Positions 1 to 9,076 are shown, numbered from the stretch's first letter. The stretch is DNA of 64,000 nucleotides from Prostheceraeus crozeri (GCA_907163375.1 CAJQUW010001430.1:62001-126000), one strand, 5' to 3'. Numbers and translations: made by a program. The notes: generated from the letters alone by a model not told the origin.

Positions 1-375
1 GATACAAATTCACTGAAAGAAACGGCTTGTTCATATCTGTCTTCGTTTAGACGTGAGACGCCATTTAAGATTTTGGGAGATTGGCGAAAAAACGACAGAG
101 TTAGAATTTTGGACGTTTTGGGTTGTAGCGCCAAAACAAAGCATCGGAGAGCAAAACGGATTTCAGATTTGGAATCAGCGTACAATTCTGCGTCAACATG
201 GTGAGTTTCAAGTCAATCGGAGAGAAAAAATTTCAACATTTTTCGAAAAAACGACAGAGTTAGAATTTTTGCGATGGCTGTGGGCTGTAGAGCCAAAACG
301 AAGCATCGGATGGGAAAACGAAGGACAGATTTGGATTCAGCGTCAAATTCTACATGTGGTGCATTTCCAGCTCAA
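1..375 (-). repeat. Polinton terminal-repeat units at the left window edge
   Basis: Reverse complement of the 325-bp repeat family that fills 16,126-22,400 and occurs in the terminal repeats of Polintons B and C. Recognisable words include CGACAGAGTTAGAATTTT and AAGCATCGGA. The array probably continues to the left of the window. Long open frames run through it but only reflect the repeat. Confidence 0.85.
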
Positions 376-940
376 TCGGACCTCTAGAATCGGCGATAGA
401 AGCGTTTTAAGATTTTGGATGATGGATATTACGTCATCAGCTGATTGCCACAAACTATATAGGCTGGGAACCGACAGAGACTTGTCATTAAGACGAGAGA
501 TTGTCAACGGTAAGTCGTCTCTCTGAGCTCCGATGATAGCTTCGGACATTCCAAATTCCGGGTTTCTGTAAGAAACCAACTTAGAAAATTTCATTGCTGA
601 AGTCAGCTAAGGCGTCAGACTTAGAGGTTCGTCAGGAGATGACCTTCGTCTCCAGGCCATAAAAGACTCCAAAGCTTTAAAGGCTTGTAACTTTGCTTCT
701 ACAAATCCGTTTGACTTGATTCAAAAAAGGTTCGGTCGCTATTGACCTGCCCTAAGTGATAAACTTCTTATAAAATTTCATAAGTAGTGCTAAAAAGTTG
801 AAAAATTTAAACTCACTAGTATTGGAGGGTTTCTGGGGTTTTCGACCCTGCTGAATTCAACTAAGACATTTATAAAGTTGTGGGATGCGAGCTTCGGCTT
901 GGAATTTGCAAACTTTGTAAACAATTCACCAAACCTTCTG
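376..940 (-). other. Polinton right-subterminal block, non-coding
   Basis: Reverse-complement homologue of 44,490-44,985, the stretch just inside the right terminal repeat of Polinton B, and of 15,524-16,125 in the other arm. Shared words include CTCTAGAATCGG and AGAAAATTTCATTGCTGA. I see no convincing gene here. It shows that the outer part of each arm is a Polinton right end. Confidence 0.75.
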
Positions 941-992
941 ATTGGGCGAGCAATCTCGACCATTCTCAGGGTAGGAAAATCACATAAAACCC
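941..992 (+). promoter_or_regulatory. Promoter-like module 1 (ATTGG plus ATAAAA)
   Basis: An inverted CCAAT box (ATTGGGCGAG at 941) is followed by ACCATTCTCAGG, AGGAAAATC and an ATAAAA box at about 984-989. The same ordered words occur at 2,345-2,395, where the last box is TATAAAAGG. Two spaced copies with the same layout suggest RNA polymerase II promoters feeding the RNA-like units downstream. Confidence 0.5.
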
Positions 993-1009
993 AGTGAGGT
1001 GACTTTCAA

Positions 1010-1830
1010 CTACACATTTGCTTTTAGCAAGTGTCATGATGTTGCATGGTACGGAGAGTTCCGCTGTAATATTCCAGTGACAGGGTGTTCCTTCCGGACA
1101 GCGGATAAGATCGTAGTGATGGGTGCAGCAAGGGAGGGAGACTTCGGTAATCTCGACTCTACAACGGTCGTTGCGGTCTCTTTTCTCAACGTAGCACCTT
1201 GAACGCCAATCGGTCGAGTCTTAGCTATCTTGTCACGGGTGGCTTATAAATTCTCCATTGCGAAAACGTCAGCTTTACTTGCTAACAAGTCTCTTACTAT
1301 CAGATCAAGAAGCACTCAACGTGAGCATGGTAAGGAGAAGTTCGGTGTAATACTTCCTTTCGACGGGCGTTCCTGTAAAGGGCGGCGGTGAAACCCGTAG
1401 CTATGTATACCGCAAGGGACATTCGGCAATGGTCAATCTTGTTAAACCTCTCTGCGTCATGTTTGCAAGTGATTGCCTCTGTCTCAACGTAGTATGCATT
1501 CGCGCCAGGGTGACATTTAGCCAGCTGTCGAAGGTTACTTCATAACCTCTCCATTGCACTAATAGTGTGAAGCTCGGCATAAGTGAGGGATAAAATCCTC
1601 CATCACCTTAGGCGGCTTGATATCAGGCTACAGCATGAGTGATGCGGAGATCTTTGATAGTGTACTTCCTGTTGGTGGGTTTGCACGGCGAGCGCTGCCG
1701 CAGATGGAAGGAGGGGTGTGTCATAGTTAAGACCGAAACCACTTAGCCGGTGTTGGGCAACTTTCCCAACGTCATATTTTCTCGCTGGGTCATGAGTGCT
1801 TTAGATGTCTGCAGCAGGTTTTTCAAAATC
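1010..1830 (+). ncRNA. Tandem RNA-like units, putative
   Basis: Three diverged units of about 250-290 bp follow each other (about 1,010-1,262, 1,277-1,559 and 1,600-1,830). They share GTAATAYTYC-type words, a GGGCGTTCC-like word, TCAACGTAG, an ACGCCA box and an end block with a TATA-like word running into CTCCATTGC (1,247-1,262 and 1,537-1,559). Stem-loops include ACTTG-CTAA-CAAGT at 1,277-1,290. Related sequence lies in Polinton B at 42,510-42,900. The units are conserved with indels that ignore any reading frame, so a structured RNA or regulatory array fits better than a protein. Function unknown. Confidence 0.4.
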
Positions 1831-2340
1831 TCCACTCATCGTTTGATGATTTACAAAGTAGGGCACATGTCAAGTAAAGTTCTCATAATGACGTCTTAAT
1901 CAATTCCTCCTTACTGCATGCTTGTCGTTTCTACACTCCGACTCTAACCTTTTAGAGCATACACATGTAGCACATACTATCCCTATCGAGAAAGTCTCAT
2001 GAGTTCTTTTAAGAACCACTACCTCCTCGTGTCACCTGTGTATATTCCAAGTCGAGAGTTGAGAAACACAGAGGGCATTGACGAAGAAATGATAAATGGA
2101 ATGATATGGGATTTGGACATTCACACGCCAAACGTATACAGCAAACACACTTCTCTCTTCTTTAGTGAGCAAGCTCTGAACACATAAGATACCGTAGTAA
2201 AATCATCAACGAATAAATCATATCTCAATAGGAATGTGCATTGACAGATTCAAATAGATGCTCATGCGTTCATAAAAGAGAGTTTGTAACATCAGCATTA
2301 ATTGGAAGTGCGTGGGCGCACTGGAAACTCTTGCTCGTCT
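1831..2340 (+). other. Inter-unit spacer with a conserved 170-bp module
   Basis: The part at about 1,985-2,190 (CATGAGTTCTTTTAAGAAC ... CACACTTCTCTCTT ... CAAGCTCT) recurs at about 3,045-3,180 and, in reverse, at 42,520-42,650 in Polinton B. A 62-residue open frame crosses it, but the copies are not conserved in frame. The remainder shows nothing recognisable. Confidence 0.45.
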
Positions 2341-2344
2341 TGTG

Positions 2345-2395
2345 ATTGGACGAGAGGTCTCATCCATTCACCGCTTAGGAAAATCTTATAAAAGG
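2345..2395 (+). promoter_or_regulatory. Promoter-like module 2 with TATAAAAGG
   Basis: ATTGGACGAG at 2,345, CCATTCACCG, AGGAAAATC and TATAAAAGG at 2,387-2,395 repeat the order and spacing of 941-992. About 40 bp downstream lies AAG|GTGAGT at about 2,433, a good splice-donor word, so a short non-coding first exon is possible. Confidence 0.55.
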
Positions 2396-2404
2396 TAGTG
2401 CACC

Positions 2405-2760
2405 AGCTCTGCTCTTCACATTTATCTTTCACAAGGTGAGTGTTGGTGAGTTCCTGCTATCAGGTTGTTTTGACTTGCTATCAAGTTGAATAGTCTCTTG
2501 CTATCAAGAGATTCACTTCCCCTCATGAAACATATCATCGCTGTAATACCTCCTTTGCTCGAGCGTTCCTTCGGGACGGCGGGTACTGCCGTAGAGGGAT
2601 TGCGTTGCACGGGTTGTTCGTCGTTTGTTAGACCGAAACCTCTGAGCCGTTGCTCATGTTGGGCGTTCGACTTCATACTCAACGTGAAGCTTTCTCTCGC
2701 CAGGTCAGAGTACTTCAGCCATTCGACAAAGGTTAGTCTTCATGATATGGAGGAGAGTGA
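2405..2760 (+). ncRNA. RNA-like unit with three leading stem-loops, putative
   Basis: Fourth member of the family at 1,010-1,830. It starts just after a TATA box, carries three stem-loops in a row (2,453-2,511), then GTAATACCTCCT, GAGCGTTCC, a GGCGG word and CTCAACGTG in the family order. Open frames on both strands are no longer than expected by chance and are not conserved in the sister units. Confidence 0.4.
2453..2511 (+). other. Three tandem stem-loops with the same CTAT loop
   Basis: CCTG-CTAT-CAGG (2,453-2,464), ACTTG-CTAT-CAAGT (2,473-2,486) and TCTCTTG-CTAT-CAAGAGA (2,494-2,511). The stems differ in sequence but each pairs perfectly; the last two extend to about nine pairs with G-T wobbles. 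The loop stays constant. This pattern of changed but compensated stems suggests selection for structure, either in RNA or as repeated inverted protein-binding sites in DNA. Confidence 0.65.
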
Positions 2761-2929
2761 AATGTAATTCATTAGATGTCACTTGAATGATTGTTCCCAT
2801 GATAAACTTTGATGAGACAGATGAAACACTTATGAAGTATGTGAATTTTATTTTCCGTTGTTTCTCGAACAACGTATTCATATGAAGGACTAAAACTCTA
2901 ACGTTGAACATCTCGTCGGTATGCAACGC

Positions 2930-3190
2930 AATGCGTCATGTTTGCAAGTGATTGCCTCTGTCTCAACGTAGTAGGCATTCGCGCCAGGGCGACATTTAGC
3001 CAACTGTCGAAGGTTGCCTAAAACTTTCCATTGCATACGTTATGAGAACCATGAGTTCTACCTGTCTCTATCAATGAGACGAATTGATGAATGAAATGAA
3101 ATGGGAGGACACTCACGCGCCACACGCAACATAACACACTTCTCTCTTTTCCGTAGTCTAACAAGCTCTTTACACATGGATCGCAGTCGA
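2930..3190 (+). other. Further copy of the unit-end and 170-bp modules
   Basis: TCTCAACGTAG at about 2,962, CGCGCCAGGG, TTAGCCAACTGTCGAAGGTT and CTTTCCATTGCA repeat 1,479-1,559; the following stretch repeats the 1,985-2,190 module. It has no clear RNA-like body between them, so it looks like a partial unit. From 3,190 to 3,410 I see nothing. Confidence 0.45.
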
Positions 3191-3409
3191 TTGCTATCCA
3201 TGTATCAGAAGTGTAATTAAAGCTAGGACATTCCCATAACGACGTCTAAATCTTTCATAACTTTAATAAACTTATAGTTAATAAGACTTAAGGTTTGTCC
3301 TTAAGAGAACAGGTAGTGCCTTCCCACCGGCTATCTTAATTTTATTTAGCACTATTTCATCTACCATCATCACCCATATGCAGTGTTAAAAGATTTACAA
3401 GTTAGACTA

Positions 3410-4070
3410 AGCGTTCTACTATTTGTAAATGAAAGATATAGTTTCAACAGTTTACAGATTAAAAATAAAGTTTCAAAACTGTGTACGTTAGAAAAAAAGC
3501 TTTATCTGTTTGTATGTTAGAAACAAAATAAAGTTTCAACAGTTTACAAGATAAAAAATAAAGTTTCACCAGTTTACAAGTTAAAAATAAAGTTTCAATA
3601 GTGTGCACGTTAGAAATAAAGTTTTAGGTGTTTGCAAGTTAAAAATAAAGTTTCAATAGTGTGCACGTTAGAAATAAAGTTTTAGCTGTTTGCAAGATAA
3701 AAAATAAAGTTTCATCAATTTACAAGTTAAAAATAAAGTTTCACCAGTGTACAAGTTGGAAACAAAGTTTCAATAGTGTGTATGTTAGAAATATAGCTTT
3801 ATCTGTTTGTATGTTAGAAAGAAAATATAGTTTCAAGAGTTTACAAGTTAGAAATAAAGTTTCAATAGTGTATGCGTTAGAAATAAAGTTTTAGCTGTTT
3901 GTATATCAAAATAAAGTTTCAAGAGTTTACAAGTTAGAAATAAAGTTTCAATAGTGTGTATGTTAGAAATAAAGGTATAACTGTAAAAATAAGATCGCAA
4001 GATTTACTAGTCTACAAGTTAGACTAAGTGTAAATTAAAATTAAAATTATAACTGTTCACGACTTAAAGC
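3410..4070 (+). repeat. AT-rich minisatellite carrying AATAAA in each unit
   Basis: Units of about 37-40 bp alternate around GTTAGAAATAAAGTTT and a variable linker (AGTTTACAAG, TGTGTACG, TGTTTGTATG). Almost every unit contains AATAAA in the same orientation. Related blocks lie at 6,690-7,290 and, inverted, at 7,870-9,065, 9,480-9,900 and 12,500-13,170. They flank the gene block of each arm. They could end transcription or simply be repeats. Confidence 0.8.
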
Positions 4071-4286
4071 GTTGATGCGATGATGAACAATTAATAAGCT
4101 GAAAAGTTTTAGATTCACTTTAACATTACCATATGTTTACAGATAGAAATGTATCACAGCAAAGCTACTTCATGAGTTAGTTTGCCAGGAGTGTATCATC
4201 TCAAACTTTTACTCCGTCGTTGAAATTTCATGACGACTTTTTTTGCTAAACGAAGGTTAACACCAAAAGAGCGTAGGGGTGGGTGG

Positions 4287-4295
4287 TATAAAATA
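4287..4295 (+). promoter_or_regulatory. TATA box
   Basis: TATAAAATA preceded by a GGGGTGGGTGG GC-rich word and followed 30 bp later by an ATG at 4,325. Distance and context fit a core promoter for the small ORFs at 4,325 and 4,556. Confidence 0.5.
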
Positions 4296-4324
4296 CGCCT
4301 ACAGCACTGAGAGAGTTGGAGTGC

Positions 4325-4474
4325 ATGAGCTATGTACATTCTTTTGACGACGAGAGGAGCGATTCAGCCGATGGCGCAGGTAGTTTCCCAGAGCATGGAG
4401 GACATTGTTTAGGTGACTCTAAGGACGTATGTCGAGCTGCCCTTAGTGATAGGCTTCCAACTCATGATGAATGA
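4325..4474 (+). CDS. Small acidic ORF after a TATA box, unknown
   Basis: A 49-residue frame from the first ATG after the TATA box at 4,287. It is rich in Asp, Ser and Gly (begins MSYVHSFDDERSDSADG) and resembles nothing I know. The identical frame sits in the other arm (12,084-12,233), which is expected from the palindrome and is not independent support. It may be the first exon of a gene that continues to 4,765. Confidence 0.3.
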   Translation: MSYVHSFDDERSDSADGAGSFPEHGGHCLGDSKDVCRAALSDRLPTHDE

Positions 4475-4555
4475 TGATATGCTTACGACCTACATTCAAC
4501 CATTGGTGCATGACACACCCTACCCCACAACGAGCTTGTCTGCTACATTGTATTC

Positions 4556-4765
4556 ATGAGTGTGGCTCAAAGTAGGAAATTGATTGATGAGACTTTGCTG
4601 AAATATCCAAGGCGCGTATTCAAGCATGGTCGCCTACTGTTGGAGTATTATTATCAATGGCGCGACGACACACAACATTTGCCCACCCATGTTTTACCAC
4701 ACCTATCAACGGAAGAATACAATAGAGCTTTAGTCGAGACGGTGAAAGGAGACGATGAGCGCTAG
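4556..4765 (+). CDS. Small ORF, unknown (69 residues)
   Basis: Begins MSVAQSRKLIDETLLKYPRR and is predicted mostly helical, with many Tyr, Arg and Leu and a mid-segment LLEYYYQWRDD. No family recognised. It lies between the TATA box at 4,287 and the promoter of gene 1, on the same strand. Its end touches GCTAGCGGGCGAA at 4,763, the inner edge of the Polinton terminal repeat seen at 24,725, so it sits exactly where the right-end and left-end pieces of the arm meet. Real coding status uncertain. Confidence 0.35.
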   Translation: MSVAQSRKLIDETLLKYPRRVFKHGRLLLEYYYQWRDDTQHLPTHVLPHLSTEEYNRALVETVKGDDER

Positions 4766-4854
4766 CGGGCGAATGAAGCATCGGCGAGAGTGGGAATCAA
4801 CTTGATGCTATTCTCCAATGAGGATTGTTGTCTAATGAGAATCAAGCATTCCTT

Positions 4855-4862
4855 TATAAATA
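4855..4862 (+). promoter_or_regulatory. TATA box of the left-end gene block
   Basis: TATAAATA, with CCAATGAGGA about 40 bp upstream. The same CCAAT/TATAAATA layout precedes the gene block in Polinton B (24,833-24,840) and survives in Polinton C (50,571-50,578), so it is a conserved Polinton left promoter. Confidence 0.7.
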
Positions 4863-4922
4863 GAGAGCCTTCCACAGTGAGAATCATTCCATCGTTGAAT
4901 CGTACAAGTGACGGACGCACAT

Positions 4923-4949
4923 TCTCTCTCTCTCTCTCTCTCTCTCTCT
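4923..4949 (+). repeat. TC dinucleotide repeat
   Basis: About 13 TC units in the 5' leader of gene 1. The other arm has a shorter run (11,618-11,634), one of the clearest length differences between the arms. Confidence 0.9.
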
Positions 4950-4976
4950 ACATCCCTGTTATATTATCCAACTAAA

Positions 4977-5751
4977 ATGGTAAGTCGCTACTTTCCTTCC
5001 TCTCCTCCCTTGAACGTAAACTTAATACAATCTTTTTTATTTTCAGGCATCTTCTACATCTACTACACTGACAGGACAAAATGGTGGCCAGACGTTACAG
5101 GGTTCGCTACAATCAGATCATCTACAGCTGAGACCAGTGGAAGAAACAACCAAGGTACATAATCCTATACCGCTACAGCGTAAATTTAAACAAGTCTTGC
5201 GTCATGAGGATCACAGCGTAGTACTGCAAACGGGAATGCTCCCTTCCACTGATGTGAAGATATTGAACAATCAGTATGGGGACTACATACTGATCCCCGT
5301 GAGTCCGTACATTCGCCGCCAACTTGACATTATTGAAGAGTACGTGACATTAAATATGGACATTCCTACTCCTCTTGCTCAAGAGTGGAAGGCGAGAGAT
5401 AAAAAGGATACTCCCTATAGAAAGATTTGGGATGGCAATCAAATTTGCCTACCATTATCACATTAGTGTAGTTATTATAAAAAGGATGGAGATCAATCAA
5501 CACCCATCAGATGTGATGAGCTCGGAGAAGGTACTTGGGATATCCTTTTCAAAGTGAATGGGCTATATTATGGTCGAGACAAGGATAATAAAATAGCCTC
5601 TCTCTCCATGCATATGGAATCCATCCTATATATTCCAAAGCCACCCAGCGTAGATGACATTATTGACGAAATCCTTAACAGCAGTGGTACGAAGCGCAAG
5701 TCGGAGAAGAATGCTACCTCAAAACGCAAATCAAAGAAGGAGAATTACTAG
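4977..5751 (+). pseudogene. Polinton left-end gene 1, unknown function, broken copy
   Basis: ATG at 4,977 directly abuts a GTAAGT donor; a short intron (4,980-5,046) ends in TTTTCAG. The coding part resembles the 171-residue frame of Polinton B at 25,151-25,666: conserved words include QYGDYILIPV, RRQLDIIEEYVTLNMD and a Lys/Arg-rich tail (TSKRKSKKENY). The middle has a strand-rich look (GTWDILF..GLYYG). An OB-fold or other nucleic-acid-binding role is only a guess. The copy is broken, with about one or two breaks. It opens the left gene block and shares its promoter with the zinc-finger ORF and exonuclease behind it. Confidence 0.6.
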
Positions 5752-5785
5752 TCCTTTCCTAACTCTACCCTATGACAATTCGCTT

Positions 5786-5911
5786 ATGTGCTTTGAGTGT
5801 CGTAGACGTGGTCTTATTAGATACATTTTACTTCTTCGTTGCCATCATATCATTTGTGTACTTTGTCGTGAAAAGCATCGATGTAATTATTCATTTTGTA
5901 ATATGTTATAG
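5786..5911 (+). CDS. Mini zinc-finger ORF (CxxC ... CHHxxCxxC)
   Basis: A 41-residue frame from MCFECRRRGLIRYILLLRCH onward. Cys pairs at the start and in CHHIICVLC give a half-RING or zinc-ribbon arrangement. The same frame in Polinton B (25,701-25,838) keeps every Cys and His of this core although the ends differ, which argues for real coding. Function unknown; RING-like fragments in DNA viruses often act in ubiquitin transfer, but this one looks too short for a full RING. Confidence 0.45.
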   Translation: MCFECRRRGLIRYILLLRCHHIICVLCREKHRCNYSFCNML

Positions 5912-5963
5912 AACGTTTCCTTAGATGTGTAAATTTCCGTTTTAGGCTTCTATCATTATTTTT

Positions 5964-6494
5964 ATGGATTGTGAGGGTGAACCTGTACAGGAGGTCAGTG
6001 CTATTGCTATGAACAATTGGACATATCAGATTGTTAGTGTCTATCATCAACATGCCAACTGCGATCCCAATGTTGATCAATGGGCGAGAAAACACATTCA
6101 TGGACTTAATCTGAAATATTTGCAAGACTATGGCTTTTCTTGTGAGACTGCTCTTCTTATTGACTTTAAACGATGGTTAGCTGCTTTCAATGTTATACGC
6201 ATCTTTTGTAATAATCCTGGTAAGGAGAGGAAAGTATTTCCCAATCTAATCATTGATGATATTTTTCTCCCGCCTTGGGATAGTAGAGTGAATCAACATT
6301 ATCATGAAGTCACGAAACGTTTTAAGGATTTGTGTGTTCCTATTTTGTCTGTTCGTTGTAGTAGCTACGTTCATAACCAATGCTTCTTTCCTCCTTACCT
6401 CAACACTGCCAAAGTCCTGTATGGTTATCATTGCTTGCTATATGACAGTTACCAGCTGTATCTATTTTATCTGTTTCAAACCATTGATTTGTAA
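5964..6494 (+). CDS. DEDD-type 3'-5' exonuclease-like protein
   Basis: 176 residues beginning MDCEGEPVQE. The DxE motif at the start, HIHGLN in the middle, FKRWLAAFNVIRIF and the late HCLLYDSYQLYLFYL fit an RNase H-fold DnaQ-like exonuclease (acidic residues from DCE, an internal Asp/Asn stretch and the final His..Tyr-Asp). Homologues at 25,878 and, incomplete, at 50,640. As a fossil it looks whole in this arm. Likely role: proofreading or end processing during protein-primed replication, by inference. The closest relative in the window is the Polinton C fragment, which is nearly identical. Confidence 0.55.
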   Translation: MDCEGEPVQEVSAIAMNNWTYQIVSVYHQHANCDPNVDQWARKHIHGLNLKYLQDYGFSCETALLIDFKRWLAAFNVIRIFCNNPGKERKVFPNLIIDDIFLPPWDSRVNQHYHEVTKRFKDLCVPILSVRCSSYVHNQCFFPPYLNTAKVLYGYHCLLYDSYQLYLFYLFQTIDL

Positions 6495-6689
6495 TGCATG
6501 CTTGTTACAGTTATTCAATAGATGTTATTATGCGAAGAGTTGTTGTTTTCATGCAACGGATGGGTTAGATGAAAGGTGATCATATCTTTTTCAAATGACT
6601 GTGGAACATTGATTTCCATGATAAAGATTTAAACAGTTAGATTCGATGACGAACAAGATTTACTAGTTTGCAAGTTAGACTAAGCGTTC

Positions 6690-7290
6690 TATTATTTGTA
6701 AATGAAAGATATAGTTTCAACAGTTTACAGATTAAAAATAAAGTTTCAATAGTGTATGTAATAGAAATAAAGTTTAAGCTGTTTGCATGTTAGAAATAAA
6801 ATAAAGTTTCAAGAGTTTACAAGTTAAAAAAAGTTTCAACAGTGTGTACGTTAGAAATAAAGTTTTATCTGTTTGTGAAATGAGATTATAGGATTTACTA
6901 GTTTGCAAGTTAGACTAAGCGTTGTACTATTTGTAAATGAAAGATATAGTTTCAACAGTTTACAGATTTAAAATAAAGTTTCAATAGTGTATGTGTTAGA
7001 AATAAAGTTTTATATGTTTATATGTTAGAAACAAAATGAAGTTTTAACAGTGTGTACGTTAGAAATAAAGTTTTATCTGTTTGTATGTTAGAAATAAAGT
7101 TTTAGCTGTTTGTATGTTAGAAATAAAGTTTTAGCTGCTTGTATGTTAGAAATAAAGGTATAACAGTTTATATGCTAGAAAGAAAGGTATAACTGTTCGT
7201 AAAATAAGATCATAAGATTTACTAGTTTGCAAGTTAGACTAAGCGTTCTACTATTTGTAAATTGAAAATAAAGTTATAACTGTTTACAAG
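6690..7290 (+). repeat. AT-rich AATAAA minisatellite, second block
   Basis: Same unit as 3,410-4,070. Contains three copies of a longer marker, AAGTTAGACTAAGCGTT (about 6,671, 6,909 and 7,230), so there is a higher-order period of roughly 240-320 bp. It follows the exonuclease gene by about 200 bp. The stretch 7,211-7,390 repeats 4,010-4,180 in direct orientation. Confidence 0.8.
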
Positions 7291-7696
7291 TTAAAGCGTT
7301 GATGCCATGATGAACAATTAATAAGCTGAGAAGCTTTAGATTCACTTTAACATTACCACATGTTTACAGATAGAAATGTATCACAGCAAAACGCGTTTGT
7401 CAAGTTTGATTCTATCAAGTCAGTACTATACACATTTGATTTACAAAACATGCTTTGAATACTCATACGATGAAGTTCTTACTTTCATTTTAAAACAACA
7501 TTCCGATAAAATGTTCAACTTACATTCTCAACTTTGTATAATACTAAGATATTTGATAATACAACCTCAGAGATTTTCAACTTAGATTTTTATTTACTTC
7601 GCTCAGTCTTTGTCGAAACCTATAAGATACAACCATAGTGTCATAAGACTCATGTGTGCGTTCATGGTAAACACATTAAGAACAAACCGCAATGAT

Positions 7697-9076
7697 GATA
7701 CTTCAAATATGTACAAAACTGAAATTTCAACAACGGAGTAAAAGTTTGAGATGATACACTCCTGGCAAACTAACTCATGAAGTAGTTTTGCTGTGATACA
7801 TTTCTATCTGTAAACATGTGGTAATGTTAAAGTGAATCTAAAGCTTCTCAGCTTCATTAATTGTTCATCATGGCATCAACGCTTTAACTTGTAAATAGTT
7901 ATAATTTTATTTTCAATTTACAAATAGTAGAACGCTTAGTCTAACTTGCAAACTAGTAAACCTTATGATCTTATTTTACGAACAGTTATACCTTTCTTTC
8001 TAGCATATAAACTGTTATACCTTTATTTCTAACATACAAGCAGCTAAAACTTTATTTCTAACATACAAACAGCTAAAACTTTATTTCTAACGTACACACT
8101 GTTGAAGCTTCATTTTGCTTCTAACATATAAACAGATAGAACTTTATTTCTAACACATACACTATTGAAACTTTATTTTAAATCTGTAAACTGTTGAAAC
8201 TATATCTTTCATTTACAAATAGTAGAACGCTTAGTCTAACTTGCAAACTAGTAAATCTTATGATCTTAATTTACAAACCGATAAAACTCTATTTCTAACA
8301 TACACACTGTTGAAACTTCATTTTTAACTTGTAAAAGGTTGAAACTTTATTTTATTTCTAACGCGGAAACGACTAAAACTTTATTTCTAACGTACACACT
8401 GTTGAAACTTTATTTTTAATCTGTAAACTGTTGAAACTATATCTTTCGTTTACAAATAGTAGAACGCTTAGTCTAACTTGCAAACTAGTAAATCTTATGA
8501 TCTCATTTTACAAACCGATGAAACTCTATTTCTGACGCACACACTGTTGAAACTTTATTTTTAACTTCTAAACTCTTGAAACTTTATTTTATTGCTAACA
8601 TGCAAACAGCTTAAACTTTATTTCTAACACATACACTATTGAAACTTTATTTTTTAATCTGTAAACTGTTGAAACTATATCTTTCATTTACAAATAGTAG
8701 AACGCGTAGTATAACTTACAAACTATTAAATCCCGCAATCTCATTTTACAAACAGATAAAACTTTATTTCTAACGTACACACTTTTGAAACTTTATTTTA
8801 ATCTGTAAACTGTTGAAACTATATCTTTCATTTACAAATAGTAGAACGCTTAGTCTAACTTGCAAACTAGTAAATCTTATGATCTCATTTTACAAACAGA
8901 TAAAACTCTATTTCTGACGTACACACTGTTGAAACTTTATTTTTAACTTCTAAACTCTTGAAACTTTATTTTATTGCTAACATGCAAACAGCTTAAACTT
9001 TATTTCTAACACATACACTATTGAAACTTTATTTTTAATCTGTAAACTGTTGAAACTATATCTTGCGGTAAAATAC
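7697..9076. repeat. Unpaired centre of the palindrome
   Basis: Pairing between the arms stops at about 7,696 and 9,077. The centre starts with a reverse-orientation copy (7,728-7,930) of the stretch around 4,030-4,260, then holds inverted AATAAA minisatellite DNA to 9,065 with repeated AACGCTTAGTCTAACTTGC markers about every 280-310 bp. No gene seen. The centre is thus built from the same repeats as the arms. Confidence 0.75.

Noticed and set aside
343-594. 83-residue frame with NPEFGMSEAIIGAQRDDLPL in the subterminal block
   Set aside because: The homologous stretch in Polinton B (44,760-44,990) does not keep the frame, so it reads as non-coding subterminal DNA.
999-1202. 67-residue frame in RNA-like unit 1
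   Set aside because: It has no ATG at its start, and sister units are not conserved in frame. Its mirror copy is not independent.
2422-2682. 86-residue minus-strand frame over the stem-loop unit
   Set aside because: Antisense to the promoter-led unit, low complexity of support, and crosses the three hairpins.
4923-4949. TC run as a functional polypyrimidine tract
   Set aside because: It lies before the start codon and far from the acceptor; length differs between arms. Treated as a simple microsatellite.
7376-7585. 69-residue frame starting MYHSKTRLSS, present in both arms
   Set aside because: The start lies in a repeat that also occurs at 4,150 and 7,800 without the frame. Identity between arms is explained by the palindrome.
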